A stretch of DNA of 64,000 nt from Rhodococcus sp. KRD162 (GCF_017168335.1 NZ_JABFAU010000003.1:254972-318971), one strand, 5' to 3'. Shown: positions 1 through 8,670, numbered from the stretch's first letter. Made by a program: numbers and translations. The notes: a model not told the origin generated them from the sequence alone.

Positions 1-6
1 GACGTA

Positions 7-90
7 TGCAAAGTGCCATTCACGCGGGCGGGGTGGCCGCGTGAATGAACCCTTGCACGGTTCAGACGCATGCAAGGGTCCATTGACGCG
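7..90. repeat. Three-arm inverted/direct repeat element
   Basis: Three related arms of about 20 bp lie at 7-27, 37-57 and 71-90. Arm 1 and arm 2 are inverted copies (17 of 21 positions pair, 9-nt loop). Arm 2 and arm 3 are also inverted copies (18 of 20 pair, 13-nt loop). Arms 1 and 3 are therefore direct repeats, each followed by a G-rich run. Arm 2 can pair with either neighbour but not both. The element lies just past the glpD stop codon on the minus strand, so it could act as a transcription end or be a copy of an intergenic palindrome family. There is no T-run. The left edge may continue outside the window. Confidence 0.6.
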
Positions 91-107
91 AACGGGGCGG
101 GCGGCGG

Positions 108-1790
108 TCAGCTACCGGTCGTCGAGTACGACGGCTCATTGTGACGAGCAGTCGATACTTGTGTGCCCGTGCACGACGTCAACCGCTCGACGTACTGCTG
201 ATTCTCCCGAATATCTCGTGCCACCCGGTCGCTGGACCAGCCGGCATTGCGCTGGAGAATTCTGCCCACGGCCTCCGCGACATCATCCTGTACACCGGGT
301 TCGATACCCAGCATCATGCGGCGGTGCAGAATATCGCCGAGGGTCACCGCATACTCCTCCGTGAGCGCCAGGACGACCTCCGCGGCCAGGAACGCGCCGC
401 GGCCGCGGCCCACCACCTCTGCGAGTTCCGGGTTCGAGCGAGCGAGCTCGAGCAGAACGTCGACTCGGCTGCCGTACACGTCCACCAATCGTTCGACGAG
501 CGATTCGGACAAGCCCAGATCGGCTGCGGCCGAACGTAGTACGCGAGCAGGATCCGGTCCCGCACCGGGCAGCGGCGTGTTGCGTGCGTGGTAGGTCGGC
601 TTCCCGAGTTTCATCTTGCGGTAGGCCATCGTCAGGGTTTCCTCGGCCAGTGACAGATGCGGCGTCAGCTTGCCGCCCACCACCGAGATCAAACCCTCCA
701 ACTCGCCGTGGTCGACGATGTCGTGGCTACGCGAGATGGCCCGAGTGTCACCGTCTGCCTGGAACGGAAGAGGCCGCACACCTGCGTACGTCATCACCAC
801 CGATTCCCGGGTCAGTCCGGCACCGGGGATCAGTTCATTGGTCTCGGCGAGGATGTAATCGACCTCGTCCTGTGTTGCTGCGACGGTGTCGAGGTCGCCT
901 TCGAAGCGGTCGTCGGTGGTTCCGATGAGGAAGTACCCCCGCCACGGGATGACGAGTACCGCGCGGTTGTCCGAGCGGGCCTCGTAATACACCGCACACG
1001 TCGGCGCACCGGGAAACGGCCCGACGACGGCGTGAGTTCCCTTGGTGCCACCGATCAGTCGCGACATCGACGGCGAGGAACCGACCAGAACGTCGTCCAC
1101 CCAGGGCCCGGCGGCATTGACGACCACCCTGGCCCGGACCGAGGCCGTGCGGCCGGTCAGGACGTCCTGCAGCTCGACGCCGGTGACGGTCGATCCCTGT
1201 GTCGTCAACGCAACTGCCTGGGTGTGGTTGCGCACGGTCGCGCCGTGACGCGCCGCGTCGATCACATTCTCGACCACCAACCGTTCGGCGAACTCGACCT
1301 GACCGTCGTAGTAGTGCAGACCTCCGCCCAGCGATGTGGTGTCCAGACCGCCGAGCTCGACGGCCATGGCTTTCTTGTTCAGTTTGCGATGTCGGGGAAC
1401 CGACTTGTTCCATGACAACGCGTCGTACATCGCCATGCCGACCCGCATCATCCAACCCGGCTTGTGGTTGTGGCCGTAGAGCGGAACGACGAACGGCAGC
1501 GGCTTGACCAGATGCGAGGCGATGCCGAACAGTGCCTCGCGGTCGCGCAGTGATTCGTGAACCAGCGCGAACTCCATGAATTCGAGATAGCGCAGTCCGC
1601 CGTGCATCAGCCTGCTCGACCAACTCGACGTCCCACTGCCGAAGTCTCCCTTGTCGATCAGGAGAGTTCGGGTGCCCTGCAGCGCTGCCTCGCGGGCTAT
1701 CGCCGCCCCGTTGATGCCCGCTCCGATCACCACGAGGTCGTAATCCTGCGCGGCCACCTCGTCGAGTTCCAGTCGTGTGGTGTTACTCAT
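108..1790 (-). CDS. glpD: Glycerol-3-phosphate dehydrogenase (GlpD family)
   Basis: This 560-residue FAD-dependent dehydrogenase should oxidise sn-glycerol 3-phosphate, or a related polyol phosphate, to a keto product such as dihydroxyacetone phosphate and pass electrons to the membrane quinone pool. The N-terminus has the FAD-binding GAGINGAAIAREA motif (residues 23-35), then the GTSSWSSRLMHGGLRYLE segment typical of GlpD, a GGKLTPHLSLAEE region, and a C-terminal helical domain. The length matches the family. The ATG at 1790 is chosen because AAGGA precedes it and the alignable N-terminus begins there. The open frame continues upstream but overlaps the previous gene. It is the last gene of a minus-strand operon, 50 bp after the ThDP enzyme. 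Erythritol-phosphate dehydrogenases (EryB) belong to the same family, so the substrate is not fixed by sequence alone. Confidence 0.88.
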   Translation of the reverse strand: MSNTTRLELDEVAAQDYDLVVIGAGINGAAIAREAALQGTRTLLIDKGDFGSGTSSWSSRLMHGGLRYLEFMEFALVHESLRDREALFGIASHLVKPLPFVVPLYGHNHKPGWMMRVGMAMYDALSWNKSVPRHRKLNKKAMAVELGGLDTTSLGGGLHYYDGQVEFAERLVVENVIDAARHGATVRNHTQAVALTTQGSTVTGVELQDVLTGRTASVRARVVVNAAGPWVDDVLVGSSPSMSRLIGGTKGTHAVVGPFPGAPTCAVYYEARSDNRAVLVIPWRGYFLIGTTDDRFEGDLDTVAATQDEVDYILAETNELIPGAGLTRESVVMTYAGVRPLPFQADGDTRAISRSHDIVDHGELEGLISVVGGKLTPHLSLAEETLTMAYRKMKLGKPTYHARNTPLPGAGPDPARVLRSAAADLGLSESLVERLVDVYGSRVDVLLELARSNPELAEVVGRGRGAFLAAEVVLALTEEYAVTLGDILHRRMMLGIEPGVQDDVAEAVGRILQRNAGWSSDRVARDIRENQQYVERLTSCTGTQVSTARHNEPSYSTTGS

Positions 1791-1840
1791 CTCTGTCCTT
1801 CTCGTCGTTCCGCTCGGCCACCAGGCTCGTTGGAGTGCAG

Positions 1841-3601
1841 TTACTTTCGTCCTGCGGACTGCTGCCACGGGCGAGCCTGATAGACCGTTCCGGGACGTGG
1901 ATAGAACTTGCCCGACGCCAACCGTCGGGTGTAGCTGTCGATCGGTGTCGCGTCGGGATCGATTCTGATCTCGACCACCGTGGGTCCTTCGGTGCTGAAG
2001 GCCTTGTCGAATGCACTGGCCAGCTCGTCGGCGGAGGTGACCAGAATGCCCTGCATACCCAGCCCCGCTGCGGCTGCGGCATACGAGGTGCTGGCCTTCT
2101 CGCTCTCGAGGTCCACCGAATAGCGCAGACCTTCGTAGTGCAGGTGCTCCCACATCCGGAGCCAGCCCCAGGTTCCGTTGTTGAGCACGACGTGCACGAT
2201 GTTCATCCCGTGTGCGGCCTGGGTGGCCAATTCGCCTACCGAGTAGCTGAATCCACCGTCACCGGAAACGGTGACGATGCGTGCCTCCGGCCTGGCCTTC
2301 GCAGCACCCATGGAGGCCGGAGTCGAGTACCCGAGCCCGCCCTGACCGCGTGCGAACAGGAAGTTGCGTCCTGGAACAGGGTTCTTCAGGTAGTTCGATA
2401 TCCATCCGGCACTGAAGCTGGCGTCGGAGACGACGATGTCGTGCGGACGCAGATGCTTGGCCAGTTCCGTCATCGCCCGCGGCGGCATGACCGGGCTCGC
2501 CTCGCTCAGCCTCAGTGGTTCCGTCGATGCCCATGCCGCGTCCTTGGACTCCGCAATTCGCTTCTGCCACTCCGGAACCGACTTGGCCGTCACGAGGGGG
2601 ATGAGTGCCTCCAGGGTGGCCTTGACATCGCCGAGCAGACCGACGGACGGGCCGAACGTTCGGCCGAGTTGGCTGCCGTCGACATCGACCTGGATGGTCA
2701 TCTGCTCGGGGCGAGGGAGCGCCCAGTTGAGCGAAGTGTTCTGTCCCACCTTCGATCCCAACCAGACGATCAGGTCGGCCTCGCCTGCGAGCTCCCGCGC
2801 GGACTGTGATCCGAGCGGGTTCAACACGCCCACCGAGTAGCTCTCGGTCTCGGTGACCGAGCCCTTGCCGGTGAAGCTGGTGCCGACGGCGGCCCCGACG
2901 AGCGTGGCGAATTCGGCCAGCTCAGCGGTCGCTCGCGAACCCAGGACTCCGCCGCCGGCAATGATGTACGGGCGCTCGGCCTTCGCGATCAGGGCTGCGG
3001 CCGTGCGTAGTTCGTCGTCGGACGGCCGACTCCGGTACGCGGGTGCGGAATTGAATCTCTCCTCTACCTGGAGATCGGTTTCTTCCCACTCCTCGTCGAT
3101 CACATCGTGTGGAATCACCACGGCCGTCGGTCCGGGCTTGCCGGTGGTGGCGGTGCGGAAGGCCGCCCGCATCAGATCGGGGACGGTCTCGAGATCCGGT
3201 GCGAGCCAGGACTGTTTGGTCATCGTCTGCAAGAAAGGCATCTGGTCGAAGCCCTGTGACCCGACTCCACCGTCGCGCAGCGGAACCCAGGACCGAGGAA
3301 GCTCGCCGACGACGGCAACGATGGGAACCGAGGCGTTCATGCTCTCGATGAGGCCATCGGGCAGTTTGGTCGTGCCGGGGCCGACCGTGACGTCGACGAT
3401 GCCGGGCTTGCCGCTCACTCGTGCGTAGGCGTCGGCGGCGTAGGCCGCGGAGCGCTCGTCCCGGCAACCCAGATGAGACATGTCCTTGCGATTGGCCAGG
3501 CCCTGATAGAACGCGGCGGTTTGCCCGCCGGGCTGACCGAAGACCTGGGTAACTCCGTGCTTGCGCAGAATTTCTGCGACGAGATCGCCACCGTGTGGCA
3601 T
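1841..3601 (-). CDS. ThDP-dependent enzyme, acetolactate synthase-like
   Basis: The 586-residue protein has the three-domain layout of thiamine-diphosphate enzymes. The N-terminal pyrimidine-binding domain carries the cofactor-activating Glu49 in CRDERSAAYAADAYAR. A central domain spans about 195-340. The C-terminal PP domain has the GDGGFSYS motif (447-454) ending in NN (474-475), which binds the metal and diphosphate. It resembles large subunits of acetolactate synthase, but no regulatory ilvN gene is nearby and the operon is carbohydrate-related. A catabolic carboligase, decarboxylase or C-C hydrolase role is therefore more likely than branched-chain amino acid synthesis. The substrate is unknown. 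It lies 57 bp downstream of the dehydrogenase and 50 bp upstream of glpD on the same strand, so co-transcription is likely. Confidence 0.75.
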   Translation of the reverse strand: MPHGGDLVAEILRKHGVTQVFGQPGGQTAAFYQGLANRKDMSHLGCRDERSAAYAADAYARVSGKPGIVDVTVGPGTTKLPDGLIESMNASVPIVAVVGELPRSWVPLRDGGVGSQGFDQMPFLQTMTKQSWLAPDLETVPDLMRAAFRTATTGKPGPTAVVIPHDVIDEEWEETDLQVEERFNSAPAYRSRPSDDELRTAAALIAKAERPYIIAGGGVLGSRATAELAEFATLVGAAVGTSFTGKGSVTETESYSVGVLNPLGSQSARELAGEADLIVWLGSKVGQNTSLNWALPRPEQMTIQVDVDGSQLGRTFGPSVGLLGDVKATLEALIPLVTAKSVPEWQKRIAESKDAAWASTEPLRLSEASPVMPPRAMTELAKHLRPHDIVVSDASFSAGWISNYLKNPVPGRNFLFARGQGGLGYSTPASMGAAKARPEARIVTVSGDGGFSYSVGELATQAAHGMNIVHVVLNNGTWGWLRMWEHLHYEGLRYSVDLESEKASTSYAAAAAGLGMQGILVTSADELASAFDKAFSTEGPTVVEIRIDPDATPIDSYTRRLASGKFYPRPGTVYQARPWQQSAGRK

Positions 3602-3658
3602 GAGACACGCTCCTTGTTGTTGGGGTCGAAAATTATTGGTGAGTAACGGAACTCGATC

Positions 3659-5056
3659 TCAAGGTCCGCCGCCCGATGCTGTCGCCCGGTCGAGAACGAT
3701 GTCGATGAACTCGTCGGTCCATCGGCCGGTCACGAGCAAGAGATCGCACAGTGTGAATCGATCTCTCATGAGCGGCAACGTGCGCAAGATCCATCGGACC
3801 GTCTCACGATCGACGGCAGGTGTGAGCTGTGAGAACCTGGTAGGTGCACCGATTGCGGCCAGATCCGACGCGATGTCGGACGCGCTACGCAACAGCGTGG
3901 TCAGCACGCGGCGATGCTCTGGCCAGTGTGCGACGAACGACCCCAGTTCGGATCGGACCCCGCACCATCTGTCCATCTTCGTTGCGACATTGCGCGCACA
4001 CGCCGCACCGACCCTGCCCGAAGGATCGATCGATTCCCATGCCTGGGTGACCGATTTCTCGAGATCGGGTATCGGTGTCGTGGCGACCTCGACATCGATG
4101 GGGACTGCGTCGAAGGATTCGATTGCACTCTCCCACAACGCAGCCGAGAGCACCGCGGCGACGCCGACTTGAGCGCCGTGCAGATCGTGGCTCTCGCCCC
4201 GCGCCACCGCAGCCATGTCGATGAGATGGCTGATGAGATGCTCGCATCCCGACACCACAGCCGTCGTTCCGGTGACGCCGATTCCGAGGCCACCGTAGGT
4301 GAGCGTATCGAGGAGGGCGTCGAGGTCGAGCTCCTCGAGCGAGGGTGAATCTCGAAGTCGTTGTGCTGCTTGACCGATCACGGCCAGCACCTCGCTGTCG
4401 AACTCCCTGTCCATGCCCAGTGTGCAGGCCAGATACCAGTCCGCAGGCGCGCACCAGATCGCGGCAGCGTCTCCGAATCCTGCTCTGGTCAATTCGGCAG
4501 GCGCATGGGCAATGATTTCGTGATCGATGATCAGCGCGACCGGCCACGCGGTGGGAACCGTGCTCTTGGCCCCGCCGCGAATCAGGACCGACAGCGGATC
4601 GGAGAAGCCGTTCACCGAAGCGCAGGTCTGGACCACCACCAACGGCACCTGATGGCGTTGCGAGAGCACCTTGCCGAGATCGACGACCGTCCCGCCGCCC
4701 ACGGCCACGATGGCCGCGCACCCCGTACTCGCCGCACTGGCGTTGTCCACCGTTGCTTCGTCGAGAACGACCGCGCCGTGCTGTGCGTTCGGAATCAGCT
4801 CGGCAGTGGTGAAGTGGCAGGCAACCATCTCACGGATTTCGGCGAGGACATCTCGCGAGCCCACCGAGATCGGCGTGCCGTCGTGCAGGACGACCGCTGT
4901 TCCCGAGGTGTCGAGATCTGCCAATACCGAAGTCAACTCCGTCAGCGCCCCCGGAGAGCTGACGACCGTACGGAGGGTGGACGTGTCGTCATCGATGCCG
5001 ATGTTCGCGAGATAACGGGTAGCACCCGTTGCGCTCACGATCTGTGGCCGGCTCAC
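3659..5056 (-). CDS. Glycerol-1-phosphate dehydrogenase-like enzyme (AraM/EgsA family)
   Basis: This 465-residue protein belongs to the iron-containing/dehydroquinate-synthase-like superfamily. GGGTVVDLGK (residues 120-129) is the NAD(P) loop. AGFGDAAAIWCAPADW (192-207) supplies the metal-binding Asp196, and SGCEHLISHLIDM plus LHGAQVG supply the metal-binding histidines near 273-277 and 293. The spacing matches sn-glycerol-1-phosphate dehydrogenases and their bacterial AraM relatives, which interconvert DHAP and G1P. Related sugar-alcohol-phosphate dehydrogenases share these motifs. Translation starts at a GTG (5056) that overlaps the stop of the HAD phosphatase gene (GTGA), so the two are translationally coupled. 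The tail beyond about residue 380 is longer than in short AraM proteins. The function is secure at family level and the substrate is inferred. Confidence 0.7.
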   Translation of the reverse strand: MSRPQIVSATGATRYLANIGIDDDTSTLRTVVSSPGALTELTSVLADLDTSGTAVVLHDGTPISVGSRDVLAEIREMVACHFTTAELIPNAQHGAVVLDEATVDNASAASTGCAAIVAVGGGTVVDLGKVLSQRHQVPLVVVQTCASVNGFSDPLSVLIRGGAKSTVPTAWPVALIIDHEIIAHAPAELTRAGFGDAAAIWCAPADWYLACTLGMDREFDSEVLAVIGQAAQRLRDSPSLEELDLDALLDTLTYGGLGIGVTGTTAVVSGCEHLISHLIDMAAVARGESHDLHGAQVGVAAVLSAALWESAIESFDAVPIDVEVATTPIPDLEKSVTQAWESIDPSGRVGAACARNVATKMDRWCGVRSELGSFVAHWPEHRRVLTTLLRSASDIASDLAAIGAPTRFSQLTPAVDRETVRWILRTLPLMRDRFTLCDLLLVTGRWTDEFIDIVLDRATASGGGP

Positions 5057-5910
5057 CGTGCGCTCCCACTCGAGGACGCGGGCAGGAGGTCACCGACCGA
5101 TTCGACGATGTACGTGGGCCGATCGTCAGGGTCGGTCCGGTCGACATCGGCGACGGTCGACTCGCCGGTGAGAACGAGCGCCGTGGAGGTCCCGGCGTTG
5201 ACCCCCATCGCGATGTCGGTGGTGAGTCGATCGCCGACGACGAGGGTGGTGGCCGGATCTATTCCGGTGAGTGCGCTGATGGTCTCGAACATGAACGTGC
5301 TGGGTTTGCCCAGCTGTGCCACTGCGACAACGCGTGTGCTCGCCTCGATTGCAGCCGTCACCGCTGCCGCGTCCGGATCGCCGAATCCGCCGGGGAGCGG
5401 GCAGAATCGGTCGGGGTTGGTGGAGACCAGAATTGCCCGACGGTAGACGGCGAGAGCCTCGAATGCGATCTTGAGTTTGCGGTAGTCGAACCCGCGGTCG
5501 TAGCTGGCGACCACGACCTCGATCTCGCGCGGGTCCTCGCTCAGTTCGAGGCCGGCCGCCGAGATCGAGTCCTTCAGCGGTTGTTCACCGATGACGAAGA
5601 TCTTGCTGGTCGCCGCGTTCTCGGAGAGCCAGCGGACCGTCGTCATCGATGTGGTGATCACATCCGAGAGCTGCGTCGGTATCCCCAGGGCCGTGAGCTT
5701 GTCGGCGTACTGCTGCGGCGTGCGGGTTGGGTTGTTGCTACAGAACACAACCCGCCTGCCGTGGTTGCGCAGCTCGTGCACCAGGTGCGCTGCCCCCGGC
5801 AACAGCTCGTCGCCCAGATAGAGCGTCCCGTCGAGATCGAACACGTAGGACTCGAACAGCCGTGTCGGTTCTCGCAGGGTCGACTGCGCGAGTGTCGCGG
5901 TCGATGTCAT
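5053..5910 (-). CDS. HAD-IIA family phosphatase
   Basis: The 285-residue protein has the HAD motif I FDLDGTLYLGD (catalytic Asp near 25 and 27), the SNNPTRT motif II, a C2-type cap, and the VVGDRLTTDIAMG motif IV for Mg2+ binding. This is the NagD/p-nitrophenylphosphatase subgroup, whose members dephosphorylate small sugar or glycerol phosphates in the cytoplasm. The ATG at 5910 overlaps the kinase stop (ATGA) and its own stop overlaps the dehydrogenase start, so three genes are translationally chained. Sitting between a glycerol-kinase-like and a G1P-dehydrogenase-like enzyme, it may remove phosphate from an unusual triose- or tetrose-alcohol phosphate, but this is inferred from context. Confidence 0.75.
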   Translation of the reverse strand: MTSTATLAQSTLREPTRLFESYVFDLDGTLYLGDELLPGAAHLVHELRNHGRRVVFCSNNPTRTPQQYADKLTALGIPTQLSDVITTSMTTVRWLSENAATSKIFVIGEQPLKDSISAAGLELSEDPREIEVVVASYDRGFDYRKLKIAFEALAVYRRAILVSTNPDRFCPLPGGFGDPDAAAVTAAIEASTRVVAVAQLGKPSTFMFETISALTGIDPATTLVVGDRLTTDIAMGVNAGTSTALVLTGESTVADVDRTDPDDRPTYIVESVGDLLPASSSGSAR

Positions 5911-7406
5911 CGGGCCGTCACCTTGCGCGCCCAGCCTTTCGACAGTTCGACGGCCTCGTTCCATCCCGAGTACATTTCCTCGGCCTTGCTGCGGTCCATC
6001 CGGGGCTCGAAGGTGCGGTCGACCGACCACAGTGCCTCGATCTCGTCGAGGGATTCCCATACCCCGGTGCTGAGCCCGGCCATCAGCGTCGCGCCGAGCG
6101 CGGTGGCTTCGGTGATGGCCGGCCGAATCACCGGGATGCCGAGAATGTCGGCCTGGAGTTGGCAGAGCATGTTGTTGTTGACCGCTCCGCCGTCGACCCG
6201 AAGCTCGGGCAGAGTGACCTGGCCGTTGGCAGTGATGGCCTCCACGACATCGCGAGTTTGGTAGACCATCGACTCCACGGCTGCGCGGATGACGTGCAGT
6301 CGGTTGGTGGAGCTACTCATCCCCACGATGCAGGCGCGGGCGTAGGGATCCCAGGTCGGAGCCGCGAGTCCGGTGAAGGCGGGTACCAGATACACCCCGT
6401 CGGTGCTCGCCACCTGGCCGCCGTACCACTCCGAATCCGCTGCTCCGTGAATCAGTTTCATGTCGTCGCGCAGCCACTGCATGGTCTTGCCCATGCTGAA
6501 CAACACGCCCTCGTTCTCGTAGCGAACTTCGTCACCGATTCCCCAGGCAACGGAAGTCGTTGCACCCTCGACCATCTGAGGGGTGTCGCCGCAGTTGATC
6601 GTCAGGACTCCCGCGGTCCCGTAGGTCATCTTCGCCTGACCGGCTCGGAAGCAGACCTGACCGAAAAGCCCGGCTTGCTGATCGCCCATGTTGGATGCGA
6701 TGGGAATCGGGGCCCCGAACGTGGCACCGGCATCGCCCACGATCGTGTCCGAGGAGACGACTGTCGCGAGCATGCAACGCGGAATGCCGTAGGCGTCGAG
6801 TAGATCCTGATCCCATTCGCGGGTGTGGATGTTGAACATCATCGTTCGCGAGGCATTGGAGTAGTCGGTGACATGTGCGCAACGTCCGGTGAGATTCCAG
6901 ATCAGCCAGGTATCGATGGTGCCAGCCAGCAGTTCCCCCTTCTCCGCTCGTTCCTGCGCTCCTGGAACGGTTTCGAGGATCCAGGCGATCTTCGAGGCCG
7001 AGTAGTAGGCATCCGAGTTCAGGCCCGTACGCTCGCGGATGATGGGGTCGAGTCCACGTTCGCGCCAGCGCTCGATCACTCCGTTGCTCTGCCGCGACGC
7101 CCAGACCACCGCATTGTGGATCGGACGCCCGGACTCCTTGTCCCATACCACCGCTGTCTCGCGTTGGTTGGTCAACGCGATAGCAGTGATGTCGGTCGGT
7201 TCGAGATCGGCACTTCGAAGCGCCTCGCGCATCGTTTCCAGCTGCGCGGTGAGGATTTCGAGCGGGTCGTGTTCGATCCAACCCGAGTTGGGGTAGATCT
7301 GGGTGATCTCGCGCTGAGCGACCGCGCGGACCTCGCACTTCTCATCGAAGATGAGAGTTCTTGCACTGGTGGTGCCTTCGTCGATTCCGAGAATGTACTG
7401 AGTCAT
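5907..7406 (-). CDS. glpK: Glycerol kinase-like FGGY carbohydrate kinase
   Basis: The 499-residue length and layout match glycerol kinase: DEGTTSARTLIFDE (phosphate loop), NQRETAVVWDKESGRP (residues 80-95) with the substrate contacts Arg82 and Glu83, Trp102, Tyr135, and Asp242 in GDQQAGLFGQ. The start at 7406 gives a conventional MTQYILGID N-terminus. Oddity: the E. coli GlpK pocket residue Phe270 (in YGTGCF) aligns with Val267 here (YGTAGV), and the following ENEGVLFSMGKTMQWLR differs from the usual EGSVFVAGAAIQWLR. The residues holding the polyol backbone are kept but the pocket wall is changed. The substrate may therefore be glycerol or a larger polyol, and the symbol is by similarity. It is the second gene of the operon, 80 bp after the membrane protein. 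Confidence 0.78.
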   Translation of the reverse strand: MTQYILGIDEGTTSARTLIFDEKCEVRAVAQREITQIYPNSGWIEHDPLEILTAQLETMREALRSADLEPTDITAIALTNQRETAVVWDKESGRPIHNAVVWASRQSNGVIERWRERGLDPIIRERTGLNSDAYYSASKIAWILETVPGAQERAEKGELLAGTIDTWLIWNLTGRCAHVTDYSNASRTMMFNIHTREWDQDLLDAYGIPRCMLATVVSSDTIVGDAGATFGAPIPIASNMGDQQAGLFGQVCFRAGQAKMTYGTAGVLTINCGDTPQMVEGATTSVAWGIGDEVRYENEGVLFSMGKTMQWLRDDMKLIHGAADSEWYGGQVASTDGVYLVPAFTGLAAPTWDPYARACIVGMSSSTNRLHVIRAAVESMVYQTRDVVEAITANGQVTLPELRVDGGAVNNNMLCQLQADILGIPVIRPAITEATALGATLMAGLSTGVWESLDEIEALWSVDRTFEPRMDRSKAEEMYSGWNEAVELSKGWARKVTAR

Positions 7407-7486
7407 GGCTGACGCTCTTTTCTGTCGTAATGGCGAGATAGGGGTGTGTGTTTCGTGGTGAACGGAAGAGGGGGCGGCGGCCCGGG

Positions 7487-8446
7487 TCAGAGTTGTCCGA
7501 AGGCGAGTTGGGCGCCGACGATCAGCGAGGTCGTGACGGCAATGGCGCATGCAGGCGGATCGAAATGGCTGTCGCCGAGCGTGTGGAAGATTCTGGAGCT
7601 GAGTTCGGCCAGGAACGCGCTGAACAGTGCAACCACGACGGCCCCCAACAGCGCGATCGGGCCGGCCGCACCTGCGGACAGCAGCGCGACGGCTGCCAAC
7701 CCGGCGGGCAATGTGATGTGGTGCGATACCGGACCGGACAGGCCGATCTGGAGGAGCAGCAGAGTTGTCGCGCTGAAACCGAAGAGCAGGACGGGTCCGA
7801 GGGCACGTGCCGAGTCCGGAAGGCTGACGATCAGCCATCCGGCGGCCAGTCCGAACCCGATGGCCACGGTGCCGACCTGCAACCGGTGAGACTGGAACGG
7901 TAGCCAGGCCTGCGTCGCGGTCGGATGCCACCGGGTGGCGATCTGCGCGCCCGGCCCACCGTGATTCGATGGCACCAGTCCGGTGCGACCGAACGAAAGA
8001 CGCGTTACCGCAGCAAGAATGACGACAGTGAGCGCGACCGTGTCGGTGAGTACGACTGTCGAGGCGATGGTGGAGTCGATACTCAGCACGGATTTCAGCG
8101 CCTTCTCGAGTGCAAATCCGATGACCCCGAACACTCCGCCGACGAGCAGCACGCTGCTGCTGCCGAGCCCGACGAGCGGCGCGAGAATGTTCTTCCCGTC
8201 GTCCAGCTTGCCGGTGCGCTTGGCGTAGGCCGCTGCCGCGACGGCTCCGGCAAAAGCAACCTGAGGGCCGAGGAACGGTCCGAATGCCAACTGCCCGAGG
8301 AAGTCGTAGTCGACGCCTGCCATCGCTACCGCCACGCCGATGATGCAGAAGATGCCGCAGAGGCTGAAGACGAACAGTCCGCCGAGTGCGGCCCCGACCA
8401 AACCACCTCCGAAGGCGGCGATGTAGGCGACCAGTTGAAGATCCAC
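7487..8446 (-). CDS. Polytopic membrane protein, probable polyol/carbohydrate permease
   Basis: I do not recognise the family. The 319-residue protein is very hydrophobic, with about 8-9 predicted membrane segments, glycine-rich stretches near the N-terminus (FGGGLVGAALGGLFVF), a soluble loop around residues 150-180 rich in Gly, Pro and Trp, and a conserved-looking HFDPPACAIA segment close to the C-terminus that could be a re-entrant or pore loop. The GTG at 8446 is chosen because AAAGGA lies about 8 nt upstream; the upstream extension has no membrane character. As first gene of the kinase/dehydrogenase operon it is the obvious candidate for substrate uptake, and no other transporter is present in the locus. 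Transport is inferred from position and topology only. Confidence 0.55.
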   Translation of the reverse strand: MDLQLVAYIAAFGGGLVGAALGGLFVFSLCGIFCIIGVAVAMAGVDYDFLGQLAFGPFLGPQVAFAGAVAAAAYAKRTGKLDDGKNILAPLVGLGSSSVLLVGGVFGVIGFALEKALKSVLSIDSTIASTVVLTDTVALTVVILAAVTRLSFGRTGLVPSNHGGPGAQIATRWHPTATQAWLPFQSHRLQVGTVAIGFGLAAGWLIVSLPDSARALGPVLLFGFSATTLLLLQIGLSGPVSHHITLPAGLAAVALLSAGAAGPIALLGAVVVALFSAFLAELSSRIFHTLGDSHFDPPACAIAVTTSLIVGAQLAFGQL

Positions 8447-8670
8447 GACAAGAGTCCTTTGTTCGAGACGGTGAGGCCCATTCGAGTGGGTCCTCGTGGT
8501 CGAGCCCGCCCAGTCCGGGCCCGAGGTGACGGGCGGGAACGCGGGTGAAACCTCTTCGATCGCCACCGGCCGCACTGCGTGCGGGAGGTGACCCAGGAGC
8601 TCGTGTTCGAGCGGCTTCGAGGTAAGAGGAGGCGCTTCGTGTTTATGCCGGTTTGTGCGGCTTAGTGACG

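Noticed and set aside
7446..7903. Plus-strand frames opposite the membrane protein gene
   Set aside because: Antisense to a hydrophobic coding frame; the translations are polar and Arg/Gln-rich with no features.
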